NCBI RefSeq assembly: GCF_937898475.1
Contig: NZ_CALEJS010000015.1
Coordinates: 186,001 to 250,000, forward strand
Length of the DNA: 64,000 nucleotides
Direction of reading: 5' to 3'
Source: an uncultured Chitinophaga sp.
GTDB taxonomy: Bacteria; Bacteroidota; Bacteroidia; Chitinophagales; Chitinophagaceae
In this document: positions 36,224 to 45,166 of the stretch, piece after piece
Numbering within the stretch: the first letter of the stretch is position 1
Layout: each line of letters starts with the position of its first letter
Notes under the pieces: model-generated
The model's input: only the letters and a program-made list of their open reading frames with translations
The model's database searches: none
What the model was told of the DNA's origin: nothing
Position numbers and translations under genes: made by a program

Positions 36224-38617
36224 ATGAAAGGATCCCTCGTTACAACCACCATGCTTTTTCTGTTTTGTATTACAGCAGCCAGGTTGAATGCCCAGCAAAT
36301 CAGCTCCATTTCCGGCCGGGTAGCCAACGCCGCGAATGAGCCGCTTACCGGGAATGTCATTGTGCTCTCTGCTGCTGATTCCGGTTTTATTAAAGGGACC
36401 AGCTTCCTGAATACAGCATTTGAAATTACGAATATCAACAGGAAGGAGGTATTGCTTAAATTTACCTCCCTGCAGTTCCGTGATACCATTATAAAAGTCA
36501 CTTATAATGGCCAGGCCAACATCCACCTCGGCACCATCCTGGTAGGAAGCGGTAAGTATCAGCTCAACGAAGTGCAGGTCACCAGCCAGGTGCCGATGGT
36601 ACGATACAGCGCCAACGGTAACATAGAAGTGAACGTAGCCAAAACAATACTTGCCAGCAGCAACTCCGTAAATGAAATACTGAGCAGGTCGCCCAATGTT
36701 GTAATTGACGACGGCGGACAGATAGCCGTATTCGGAAAAGGTGAAGCTATTTTCTACCTGAACGGCAAACGGATCACCCGTGAGCAGATGTCTGCCATCC
36801 CCACCTCGCAGATCGCCCGGATCGAGATCATCTCCAATCCTTCTGCCAAATATGATGCGGAAGGCAAAGCAGTGATCAACATCATCACAAAGGTGAATAT
36901 GCAGGAGGGCATTATCGGCACCGTAAGCCAGCACGTAACCACCTCTGATTTTGCAGGCACCAATGCCAATACCTTCCTGGACCTGAGCTATATGAAAGGC
37001 AAGTTCTCCCTGGTAGGTAACTATGGCCTGCTGGTAGGAAAGAGCCGTGAATACCTGTATACTACCAGGACACGCCCCGAGGGCCCCGACTACATGAATT
37101 CTGACCTGATAACAGACTGGAAACGTAAGTTCAACAACTACTCCAATTTTGGGTTAGGCGCCCAGTACAATATTAATGAACGCAGTAACATTTCACTGGC
37201 CTACAGCGGGTACGTGGAGAAGCAGGGCGGCAGCCAGGACAGCAGGAATGCCATTACCACCAACGACGGCACCAGTCATTATACAAGCAATATTGCCGTG
37301 AACCAGGAGCGCTGGAACCATACCGGCACCCTGAACTATAACAACACGCTTGACAGCCTGGGCTCCGGCTTATTCCTGGGCACCCAGTTGTCTTATTTCA
37401 ATGGAGACAACGATGATTTTATAGATGAAAAAAGTATAAAGGACGGTACCGCCGACGGCCGGTTGCTGAAAAACCTGGCCGGCCTCAAAATATACATTTC
37501 CGCTTCGCAGGCAGATTATACAAAAGTGTTTTCCGCCAGCAGCAAGCTGGATCTGGGCGTTAAATTCGGTTATGTAAATACCAGGGCCTCCACCACTTTC
37601 CTGATCTCGGAGAAAGGAGAGGATTTTATTTACAATAAAGACCTGTCTAATAACTTTGAATACATTGAAAAAATACCGGCCGCTTATGTGAACTATAACG
37701 GTAAGCTGGGAAAAGTAAACTATAGCCTGGGTGCAAGGGGCGAGTGGACCAACTATGACCTGAACACCAGTGTAGGCGGAGGGCAGACCATTTCAGACAG
37801 CTACTTCAATATATTTCCCAACCTGTTGCTGAACACTTCCATGCAGCAGGTCAAAATGCGATTTTCATATGCAGCCAGGATCTCCCGGCCAAGATACCAG
37901 TCGCTGAACCCGATTGTATTCTACCAGGATCCCTTTACCACCATTGAAGGCAACCCTTTCCTGGTGCCGGAGAAAACACATGCATTCGAGGTTGGCCTGA
38001 ACTATAAAAAATACGATTTCCGCGTGGGATATAACTACACACTGAATCCATTTACAGCAGCTGCTTTAAGGGGAGACAGCGCCAATACCTATGTGCTGAA
38101 AGCGATCAACCTGGACAAGGACAATACCTTCTTTGCGTCCCTGTCAAGACAGATCAGCATTAAGTGGTGGACTTCCCTCAATACCGTATCGGTAAGCTAC
38201 AGTAAGTCTACCGATAACAAGTATAACTACGCCATGGTAGACTCCAAGCCATACGTATACCTGTACAGCAGCAATACTTTTAATGTGGACAACCTGTTTA
38301 AGCTGCAGCTGCTGGCCTGGTACCTGGGCGACAAATATTACGGCGTACGTTATGAGAAGCACAGGTCTACCGTTACACTGGGTATTGAGAAAGACTTCTT
38401 TAAGAATGCGTTGAAACTGAGCTTTACCGCCAACGATATCTTTCACAAGACCAACACCTCCGGTATTTACGATGTAGGGCAGACAACGGTATTTTATGAC
38501 CGTACCTACAATACCAATTACTTCAGGTTCATTGCCACTTACAATTTTGGCAACCTGAAGAAAACCAATTACAAGATCAGGCAGACCGGCCAGTCAGAAA
38601 ACAACCGGGCTAAATAA
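36224..38617 (+). CDS. Outer-membrane beta-barrel protein with carboxypeptidase-like regulatory N-domain
   Basis: The protein has 797 residues. An N-terminal signal peptide (about 1-24, ending near LNAQ) is followed by a beta-sandwich like CarboxypepD_reg (about 28-110), a plug-like region (VNEILSRSPNV..., IFYLNGKRI, IEIISNPSAKYDAEG; about 120-220), and a long C-terminal part rich in alternating aromatic strands, as in the OMP_b-brl_3 family of TonB-receptor relatives. It starts 38 bp after the last synthase gene and runs straight into the glycosyltransferase and exporter genes, so it is likely part of the biosynthetic operon. It could be the outer-membrane exit or re-entry route for the product, or an immunity or sensing barrel; the sequence does not decide. 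No clear TonB box was seen. The family is common in Bacteroidota. Confidence 0.85.
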   Translation: MKGSLVTTTMLFLFCITAARLNAQQISSISGRVANAANEPLTGNVIVLSAADSGFIKGTSFLNTAFEITNINRKEVLLKFTSLQFRDTIIKVTYNGQANIHLGTILVGSGKYQLNEVQVTSQVPMVRYSANGNIEVNVAKTILASSNSVNEILSRSPNVVIDDGGQIAVFGKGEAIFYLNGKRITREQMSAIPTSQIARIEIISNPSAKYDAEGKAVINIITKVNMQEGIIGTVSQHVTTSDFAGTNANTFLDLSYMKGKFSLVGNYGLLVGKSREYLYTTRTRPEGPDYMNSDLITDWKRKFNNYSNFGLGAQYNINERSNISLAYSGYVEKQGGSQDSRNAITTNDGTSHYTSNIAVNQERWNHTGTLNYNNTLDSLGSGLFLGTQLSYFNGDNDDFIDEKSIKDGTADGRLLKNLAGLKIYISASQADYTKVFSASSKLDLGVKFGYVNTRASTTFLISEKGEDFIYNKDLSNNFEYIEKIPAAYVNYNGKLGKVNYSLGARGEWTNYDLNTSVGGGQTISDSYFNIFPNLLLNTSMQQVKMRFSYAARISRPRYQSLNPIVFYQDPFTTIEGNPFLVPEKTHAFEVGLNYKKYDFRVGYNYTLNPFTAAALRGDSANTYVLKAINLDKDNTFFASLSRQISIKWWTSLNTVSVSYSKSTDNKYNYAMVDSKPYVYLYSSNTFNVDNLFKLQLLAWYLGDKYYGVRYEKHRSTVTLGIEKDFFKNALKLSFTANDIFHKTNTSGIYDVGQTTVFYDRTYNTNYFRFIATYNFGNLKKTNYKIRQTGQSENNRAK

Positions 38618-38651
38618 TAAAGTGCTCATAACCCTAAAACACTGTTGAGGC

Positions 38652-39839
38652 ATGAATCTGGATCATCAGCCAACTTTAGACAAGATACTGGAAAATAATG
38701 CAGGCCTGGATATCGCCGGCGTAAAGCGTGTACTGATCCTCCATGAGGAGCCATTGACCAATATAGGTGACTGGTGTATCCGCTTTGATAAATTGAAGTA
38801 CGTGCATACGCTCCTGGCAAATGCCACTATTACGATCAATTTCACCGCGGCAGGTACCGCTAAGCTGACAGCTGCCCTGCTGAAGCATAATCCCCATCTG
38901 CATGCGGTAACGGTCATGAAATGGCAGGACATTGAATTTGAAGCTTATGATTTCATTATTGCAATATCACTGCATGAAGAAGCGGTGCTGGCTTATCTGC
39001 ATGACAGGTATGGCGCCGCCATACAGGATGCCCGGTACAAGGTATGTGTGTACTCCATGTCGCGCCTCATGTTGAAATTTGATAGCGGAACCACTCCGGT
39101 GTTTCCCATGAGCCAGGAGCTGATCCGGCATTTTGAAGCGTCCCGTACGCCCGCAGCCCTCTTTGTTACCAGGGAAGAACAGCAATGGGCGGATGAATGG
39201 CTCAGGAAAAAAGGGCTGAAAGAGCATGAACAGCTGTATATCATACTGGACAGCACCACCCGCAGGGATAAGCTGCTGAACATGGAGGTGTATGCGGAGT
39301 TCCTCACAGCGCTGCTGGAGCAGGACAATGTGAAAGTGCTCATATACGATGAAACCAGTATGGGCAAACAGGAGTTTTACGAAGCGTTTTTGGGAGAGGA
39401 GTATATGGATAAGCTGATATTTTCTGAAAGTCTCACCCTGAGAGAAGATATTTGTTTGCTGGCCTCCACCTGCACACGGATGGTGTTTGGCCCCTGTACA
39501 GGCCTGATGCATTGCGCTTCCGGCATTTATAATCATTATGTGGCCCAGGGATTAGGCAGGGAAGACGTACCTGTATTGATCACCTACACGGGTAAATACC
39601 TGCCCGATGAAAAACATGTTTACCTGTGGTGGGAAAATACGCCGCTTGTAAATGTGCTGGTCTTAAGGAACAGGGATGGCAAGAAGACATTGCTCCTGAT
39701 GGATGACCTGAATGACGAACAGAAGATAACGAATGACGGACTGCCCTGCAGTGAATACACGGCTGATATGCTGACCGCGTTTGTAAACCGGAAGCTGGGA
39801 GAGAAAGCCGCAATGAAAATCCAGGAGCAGGCTGTATAA
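38652..39839 (+). CDS. GT9-like (heptosyltransferase-fold) glycosyltransferase, putative
   Basis: The protein has 395 residues. There is no signal peptide or membrane segment, so it should be cytoplasmic. The layout fits a GT-B fold: a first Rossmann half (VKRVLILHEEPLTNIGDW..., about 25-180) and a second half (about 205-350) with YIILDSTTRRDKLLNMEVYAE and VFGPCTGLMHCASG. The latter resembles the D/GxTGxMHxA donor-site motif of family GT9 (LPS heptosyltransferases). It sits 34 bp after the outer-membrane barrel gene and 11 bp before the exporter gene, inside the NRPS/PKS operon. It may therefore glycosylate the peptide, perhaps on a serine hydroxyl, or glycosylate a carrier. The fold call is moderate and the substrate is unknown. 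Confidence 0.6.
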   Translation: MNLDHQPTLDKILENNAGLDIAGVKRVLILHEEPLTNIGDWCIRFDKLKYVHTLLANATITINFTAAGTAKLTAALLKHNPHLHAVTVMKWQDIEFEAYDFIIAISLHEEAVLAYLHDRYGAAIQDARYKVCVYSMSRLMLKFDSGTTPVFPMSQELIRHFEASRTPAALFVTREEQQWADEWLRKKGLKEHEQLYIILDSTTRRDKLLNMEVYAEFLTALLEQDNVKVLIYDETSMGKQEFYEAFLGEEYMDKLIFSESLTLREDICLLASTCTRMVFGPCTGLMHCASGIYNHYVAQGLGREDVPVLITYTGKYLPDEKHVYLWWENTPLVNVLVLRNRDGKKTLLLMDDLNDEQKITNDGLPCSEYTADMLTAFVNRKLGEKAAMKIQEQAV

Positions 39840-39850
39840 ACCGCATTTCC

Positions 39851-41503
39851 ATGAAGCGTATATTGAAATTAATCCTGCCGATGACTGGCAAAGCGGGGTT
39901 GCTGAAGTACATAGGCCTGGGTATCCTTTCCGGATTATGCAGTTTCCTTTTTATTAATACGGTAACCAGTGTGCTGGGACAGATCATTGCGGGCAACTTT
40001 ACCAATACCCACGAGTACCTTCTGATATTTGTGGCCATCATCCTGCTGTTTATCTGGATCAGAAGAGTATTGTCTGTAGCGATCATACGGCTGTCACAGA
40101 CACTTTTCTGGGACCTCCGCAAGCAGATCGTATCGCTGGTACTGAGGTCCGGTTACCAGCAGCTTTCGGCCAGGAAAACAGAAGTGCATTCCGCTATTGT
40201 AAGCGATGTGAACATGCTCACACAGGCATCGCAGAGCATCATTGATTTCTTTACAGCTACGGTGCTCATGGTGGTATGTTTTGCTTACCTGGCTACCTTA
40301 TCGCTGCTGCTGTTTGGCATCACGCTGGTAGTAGCGCTTACAGGTATCGGCATCTACCGTTTGAGGGCCAGTATGAATGTAAAGAACTTTCAGCGGTCCC
40401 GTGCGCTGGAAACCAGTTTCCAGTCCAGCTTTAATGCTATCCTCGATGGGTTCAAGGAACTGTTCATGGATCCCCGGAAAGGGAAGGATATCTTTGATCA
40501 CCAGGTACGTCCCGTTTCAACGCAGGCATTTGACAACAATACCAAAGCGTACATCGGCTTTCTCAATAACCAGATAACCGGGTATACACTTTTCTACACA
40601 TTGATCGCCGCTATCCTGATCTACCTGAACACGGCTTTAAAAATAGAGGTAAAGTATACCGTCACTTTTGTATTCACCTTGTTGTACCTGCTGGGCGCTA
40701 TCAACACTATCATGGTGTTGCTGCCCGTATTGGTGCGGGCAAGAGTGTCTGCAGGCCGCCTGCTGGAGCTGAAAGACAAGCTGGAAAGGGAAGACAGCCC
40801 GGTTGGCGCGATCATACCCGGCCCGCCGGTGATTTTTAAAAATGCGCTGGAACAGATCACCATCAGCCAGCTGGTGTATGAATATGGTGCAACATCGCAG
40901 GCCTTTGGTATAGGCCCCATTGACCTGGAGATCCGTAAAGGGGATGTGATTTTTATCTACGGAGGCAATGGCAGTGGTAAAACCACTTTCATACATACCC
41001 TGCTGGGTCTGCGCATACCTACCGGCGGAGAGATCAGGGTCAATGATATACCGGTCAGCCAGGATCTATATCCGCAATACAAAGCCTTTTATGCGGTAGT
41101 GTTCAGTGATTTTTACCTGTTCAGTGAACTGCTGGGAATAGACAAGCCTGACCTGGAAAAGTGGCGCTATTACCTGCAGCTGTTTGAGCTGGAAGATAAA
41201 GTGAGCATAGATGACAAAGGAGTGTTCTCTACCACCGCGCTGTCTACCGGGCAGCGTAAGCGCCTGGCGCTGATTGCCGCCCTGCTGGAAGAGAAGCCGC
41301 TGCTGGTGATAGATGAATGGGCAGCCGACCAGGACCCGCATTTCAGGAAAAAATTTTATACAGAGATCATCCCGTTGATCCGGCAAACAGGTATTACCAT
41401 CATCGCCATTACCCATGATGACCGCTATTATCATTGTGCCGATAAGCTGTTCAGGATGGAATATGGTAAACTGATCCCGGAGCGTGTACAGGTTTTTCAA
41501 TAA
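39851..41503 (+). CDS. SyrD/PvdE/YojI-type cyclic-peptide export ABC transporter
   Basis: The protein has 550 residues: an N-terminal transmembrane domain (about six helices, 1-290) fused to an ATPase (about 330-550). Walker A is GGNGSGKTT near 371, the signature is LSTGQRKRLAL, and Walker B is LLVIDEWAADQDP near 485. The DEWAADQDP form is characteristic of the family that exports peptide siderophores and lipopeptides (PvdE, SyrD, YojI). These are half transporters acting as dimers in the inner membrane. Its place between synthases, thioesterase and periplasmic acylase strongly suggests that it moves the assembled product or its acylated precursor to the periplasm. The start ATG at 39851 is 11 bp after the glycosyltransferase stop. 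Confidence 0.93.
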   Translation: MKRILKLILPMTGKAGLLKYIGLGILSGLCSFLFINTVTSVLGQIIAGNFTNTHEYLLIFVAIILLFIWIRRVLSVAIIRLSQTLFWDLRKQIVSLVLRSGYQQLSARKTEVHSAIVSDVNMLTQASQSIIDFFTATVLMVVCFAYLATLSLLLFGITLVVALTGIGIYRLRASMNVKNFQRSRALETSFQSSFNAILDGFKELFMDPRKGKDIFDHQVRPVSTQAFDNNTKAYIGFLNNQITGYTLFYTLIAAILIYLNTALKIEVKYTVTFVFTLLYLLGAINTIMVLLPVLVRARVSAGRLLELKDKLEREDSPVGAIIPGPPVIFKNALEQITISQLVYEYGATSQAFGIGPIDLEIRKGDVIFIYGGNGSGKTTFIHTLLGLRIPTGGEIRVNDIPVSQDLYPQYKAFYAVVFSDFYLFSELLGIDKPDLEKWRYYLQLFELEDKVSIDDKGVFSTTALSTGQRKRLALIAALLEEKPLLVIDEWAADQDPHFRKKFYTEIIPLIRQTGITIIAITHDDRYYHCADKLFRMEYGKLIPERVQVFQ

Positions 41504-41521
41504 GCACAGCAAGTATAGTTT

Positions 41522-42241
41522 ATGAAGCAGCCACAGATATTTTTTATTCACTTTGCCGGAGGAAACCGTTACTCCTTCAGCTTCCTGGAGCAGCGCTTAC
41601 CTGGTTTTGAGACAATCCCCCTGGAATTGCCCGGCAGGGGATCCAGGATGAAGGAGCCGCTGTTAAAGGATTTTGATGCCGCTGCGCAAGACCTGTACCA
41701 GCAGGTAATAGAGCGCCTCAGCGGCCCGCGTTTTTTGATCTGCGGGCATAGCATGGGCGCCTACCTTACCCTGCGGGTAACCAATTTACTGGAACGGTCA
41801 GGCAGGTACCCTACCGGTATTATTGTAAGCGGCAACGCGGGTCCGGGTATAGTTGATCGGGAGAAAAAGATACGTTACCTGCTGCCCCGTGACGCATTCA
41901 TAGCTGAGCTGCAGCGGCTGGGTGGCTTAACACAGGAAGTGATTGATCATGAAGAACTGTTCAGCATTTTTGAGCCCATTCTGAGAGCCGATTTTGAGAT
42001 CGCGGAGCGGAACAACCTGGCAAAGGAACCGGCGGTACAGGCGCCGCTCTATGCAATGATGGGAGACCAGGAAGATCATGTGGCACAGATCGATAACTGG
42101 TCAAGGTTCACACGGCGTCGTTTCAGAAAACAGGTACTGGCAGGCGATCACTTTTTTATTCTTAAACACCCCGATCGCATGGCAGAGATCATCAGCACAT
42201 TTTACAGGCAGGAGCAGGAACAGGCCCTGCTCCAACAATAA
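41522..42241 (+). CDS. Type II thioesterase (alpha/beta hydrolase)
   Basis: The protein has 239 residues, the usual size for stand-alone NRPS/PKS type II thioesterases. It starts with FFIHFAGGNRYSF, carries the nucleophile Ser77 in CGHSMGAY, and has the catalytic His210 in AGDHFFI. An acidic residue near MMGDQEDHV could complete the triad. Such enzymes are cytosolic and clear misprimed or stalled acyl groups from carrier domains. It lies 18 bp downstream of the exporter gene and 14 bp upstream of the acylase gene. Because the assembly line has no integrated thioesterase, it could instead help release the product; editing is the default expectation. Confidence 0.92.
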   Translation: MKQPQIFFIHFAGGNRYSFSFLEQRLPGFETIPLELPGRGSRMKEPLLKDFDAAAQDLYQQVIERLSGPRFLICGHSMGAYLTLRVTNLLERSGRYPTGIIVSGNAGPGIVDREKKIRYLLPRDAFIAELQRLGGLTQEVIDHEELFSIFEPILRADFEIAERNNLAKEPAVQAPLYAMMGDQEDHVAQIDNWSRFTRRRFRKQVLAGDHFFILKHPDRMAEIISTFYRQEQEQALLQQ

Positions 42242-42255
42242 TCAGCAACATTCTT

Positions 42256-44688
42256 ATGAAGCGGATCAATATTGGTTTTTTGTTTCCCCTCGCAGCGCTT
42301 GCCATCCTGGTATGCGCATTATCACAACAGCTGTTTATATTGCCGCCCCTGGGCAAACTGCTGGACCCGTTTATAGGCGCGATACAAAATGAAGACGACC
42401 GCCCGCTGCAGGCAAAGGAGCTGACAATTCCCGCGCGGGAGCTGGAAGCCCCTGTACAGGTTTTTTTCGATGAGCGGAAAGTGCCGCACATCTATGCGCA
42501 GCATACCACCGATCTTTATTTTGCGCAGGGCTATGTCACTGCTTTTTTCCGTTTATGGCAGATGGATTTTGGCAGCTATGCAGCGGCCGGGCGGCTGTCG
42601 GAGATCTTTGCAAAGAAAGAATTCCTGGACTACGACCGTAACCAGCGCCGCCTGGGCATTATGGACGCCGCACAACGTTCGCTGAAACTGATCATGGCAG
42701 ACCGAGAAACCAGTGCAGCATTGAATGCCTATACCAGGGGCGTGAATGCCTACATACAGCAGCTGGATTACCGCAACATGCCGCTGGAATACAAATTGCT
42801 GGGCTATCAGCCCGAACTCTGGACCAACCTGAAAAGTACGCTGATCCTGAAAAGTATGGCCAGCAGGATGACAGGCTATGAGGAAGATCTCTTTATGTCT
42901 AAAATGATCCTTGCGCTGGGCGAAGAACGTTTTAACCAGCTGTTCCCGGAATATTACCCGGACGCTCACCCGGTGATGAATACTGACAGGCCGGCTGCAA
43001 CGGCGGCCGCACAGTATGCTAAAATACCCGGCTACCTGAACTATGCTTTCCTCTCTGCCAACTCCGTTATTGCAGAAAGTGCCTGGAACCCCAGGTTGGG
43101 AAGCAACAGCTGGGCCGTTTCAGGTAAAATGACTGCCTCCGGGTTTCCCATACTGGCAAATGATCCGCACCTGAATTTATCCTTACCGAATGTATGGATG
43201 GAAATGCAGCTCAACGCTCCCGGGGTAAATGTATACGGTGTAACCATACCCGGTACACCGGCCATCATCATCGGGTTCAATGAAAATATTGCCTGGGGCA
43301 TTACCAATGGCGCCGATGATGTAAAGGACTGGTATAAGCTGAAGATCAGCCCGGACTACCGGCAATATGAGCTGGATGGCAAATGGTTGCCCCTTGAAGT
43401 AAGAAGAGAAACCATTCAACGCAAAGGCCAGCCTGTTTTTTACGATACGGTTTACAGCACGCTGCATGGTCCCATTGTATTTAACAAAAGTTTTCCCGGT
43501 AAAGACCCGGATATGGCAGATATGGCGCTGCGGTGGGAGCTGCATCGCCCCTCCAATGAATTCCTCACTTTTATTCAATTGAACAAGGCGCGGAATTACC
43601 GGGAGTATAAAGCCGCCATCTGGCATTATCATTGTCCCCTGCAGAATTTCACCTTTGCAGGTAAAGACAATAACATCGCCATTCATCACCAGGGTAGTAT
43701 GCCGCTGAAATGGCCGGGCCAGGGAAAGTTTATCCTGGATGGCACTACCAGTGCACACCTGTATACACAATACGTACCGGCTGATAGTTTGCCTCAATTG
43801 CTGAACCCTGCATGCAATTATGTGCAGTCTGCCAACCAGCGTCCCACCTATAGCAACTATGCTTACTACTACAATGGTTACTATAATGAAACGCGGGCCA
43901 GCCGTATAGAACAATTGCTGTCGGCAAAGCAACAGGTGGATGTTGATGCGATGAAGGCCATGCAGCTGGATAATGTCAATGCATTTACCGTTATGGCATT
44001 ACCGGTGCTGCTGGCCAATGTAAAACCTGCCGCGCTTAGCAAGGCCCAGCAACAAACCCTGGCCGCTTTCAAACAGTGGAACGGCAGTTACGACTATGAT
44101 AACAAGATTGCGCGGCTCTATAACCTGTGGTGGCGCAATGTGAAGAATGATACCTGGGATGAGCTCAGGAACTATCGCTTCTTCATTAAATCGCCGGAAG
44201 ACGAGGTGCTGCTGAACCTGATACAACAGGATACCCATAACGCTTATTTTGACCGGCAGCATACCCCGCAACGGGAAGATGCTGCCGAGATCATTACAAA
44301 TGCCTTTATTACCGCTTTTGCAGAGAATGAACAGTCGCGCAAAGAGGGCAGGGAGCGATGGAGCGATTTCCACAAGGTGAACCTGTTGCATCTTACCAAC
44401 CTGCGTGCATTCAGTAAAATGGGCCTTCCGGTAGCGGGGCAGCAGGAGGCGCTGAATGCCATATCCGCTAACTGGGGCCCTTCCTGGAGGATGATCGTGG
44501 AGCTGGGTGATCGTCCGCGGGCGTATGGTATCTATCCCGGCGGGCAATCCGGTAATCCGGGAAGCCGCTATTATGATAGTTTTGTGGACGACTGGAATAA
44601 AGGCAAATATTATACACTGAACTTTTTTATGTCGCTAAAGGAAGCAAAGCAACAGGCATCCGGCGCATGGAAACTAAACAACAGGTAG
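42256..44688 (+). CDS. Penicillin acylase family Ntn hydrolase (PvdQ/acylase-like)
   Basis: The protein has 810 residues. A hydrophobic N-terminal segment (about 5-35) directs export or anchors it in the inner membrane facing the periplasm. The alpha-chain region is followed by NPRLGSNSWAVSGK, in which autocleavage between Gly282 and Ser283 would expose the nucleophilic serine of the beta chain, as in penicillin G acylase and PvdQ. Downstream motifs (ANDPHLNL, NENIAWGITNGADDVKDWY, ALRWELHRPSNEF) fit the family. In pyoverdine and similar pathways such enzymes remove an N-terminal fatty acyl group from an exported precursor. Tight linkage to a PvdE-type exporter makes that role likely here, though acyl-homoserine lactone hydrolysis is another known activity of the family. 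Confidence 0.9.
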   Translation: MKRINIGFLFPLAALAILVCALSQQLFILPPLGKLLDPFIGAIQNEDDRPLQAKELTIPARELEAPVQVFFDERKVPHIYAQHTTDLYFAQGYVTAFFRLWQMDFGSYAAAGRLSEIFAKKEFLDYDRNQRRLGIMDAAQRSLKLIMADRETSAALNAYTRGVNAYIQQLDYRNMPLEYKLLGYQPELWTNLKSTLILKSMASRMTGYEEDLFMSKMILALGEERFNQLFPEYYPDAHPVMNTDRPAATAAAQYAKIPGYLNYAFLSANSVIAESAWNPRLGSNSWAVSGKMTASGFPILANDPHLNLSLPNVWMEMQLNAPGVNVYGVTIPGTPAIIIGFNENIAWGITNGADDVKDWYKLKISPDYRQYELDGKWLPLEVRRETIQRKGQPVFYDTVYSTLHGPIVFNKSFPGKDPDMADMALRWELHRPSNEFLTFIQLNKARNYREYKAAIWHYHCPLQNFTFAGKDNNIAIHHQGSMPLKWPGQGKFILDGTTSAHLYTQYVPADSLPQLLNPACNYVQSANQRPTYSNYAYYYNGYYNETRASRIEQLLSAKQQVDVDAMKAMQLDNVNAFTVMALPVLLANVKPAALSKAQQQTLAAFKQWNGSYDYDNKIARLYNLWWRNVKNDTWDELRNYRFFIKSPEDEVLLNLIQQDTHNAYFDRQHTPQREDAAEIITNAFITAFAENEQSRKEGRERWSDFHKVNLLHLTNLRAFSKMGLPVAGQQEALNAISANWGPSWRMIVELGDRPRAYGIYPGGQSGNPGSRYYDSFVDDWNKGKYYTLNFFMSLKEAKQQASGAWKLNNR

Positions 44689-44689
44689 T

Positions 44690-45061
44690 ATGAAAATAAG
44701 CACCCGCGATAATATAAAAGCATTCCTTTGCCTGATCCCCCTGATCTTATTGATCAGGATAACGGACCGTATTCCCTGGTGGAGTTTTGTGATAGGGGTA
44801 GGCCTGTTTGGCGCCGCCACTGCCATCTGGAAATGGAAGGTGTCTGCATTTGTTACCGGCTTCCTGGCAGGCCTGGTGGTATGGGCAGGGGCCAGTCTTT
44901 ATTTTCATTACACCTTAGGCGGTCATGTTCTTGATAAGATAGGTGTATTGTTGTTTGTTCCGGGCCCGGTGGTGATATTGTTGTCAGGTATCATTGGCGG
45001 CTTGCTGACGGGATTGGCACTGTATACGGGGAGAACGGCGATACGGGTTTCAGCGCATTAG
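44690..45061 (+). CDS. Small integral membrane protein, function unknown
   Basis: The protein has 123 residues with about four hydrophobic segments (AFLCLIPLILLI; WWSFVIGVGLFGAAT; FVTGFLAGLVVWAGASLYF; LLFVPGPVVILLSGIIGGLLTGLAL). I recognise no catalytic motif. It begins 1 bp after the acylase stop, so it is translated with it and is the last gene of the biosynthetic operon before a hairpin and two convergent genes. An accessory role in export or self-protection is possible from position only. Confidence 0.75.
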   Translation: MKISTRDNIKAFLCLIPLILLIRITDRIPWWSFVIGVGLFGAATAIWKWKVSAFVTGFLAGLVVWAGASLYFHYTLGGHVLDKIGVLLFVPGPVVILLSGIIGGLLTGLALYTGRTAIRVSAH

Positions 45062-45081
45062 TTGGTGCAATTTATGTTGTT

Positions 45082-45116
45082 GCGGGAGGTAGGGGCTTCA
45101 ACCCCTAATCCCCCGC
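45082..45116. terminator. Hairpin between convergent operons
   Basis: An imperfect inverted repeat lies in the 105-bp gap between the biosynthetic operon (+) and susD (-). The inner stem TAGGGG/CCCCTA (45090-45095 and 45102-45107) has a 6-base loop. The outer stem GCGGG/CCCGC pairs 45082-45086 with 45112-45116. There is no strong T-run, but the position between convergent genes suits a bidirectional terminator. Confidence 0.45.
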
Positions 45117-45166
45117 TCCAACCACCACCTTGTGCCGGTCAACAAACAATGAATGCCAGGCCGTTC

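Noticed and set aside
36209..36934. Minus-strand frame of 241 codons over the barrel gene
   Set aside because: Antisense to signal peptide and plug motifs that are clearly coding on the plus strand.
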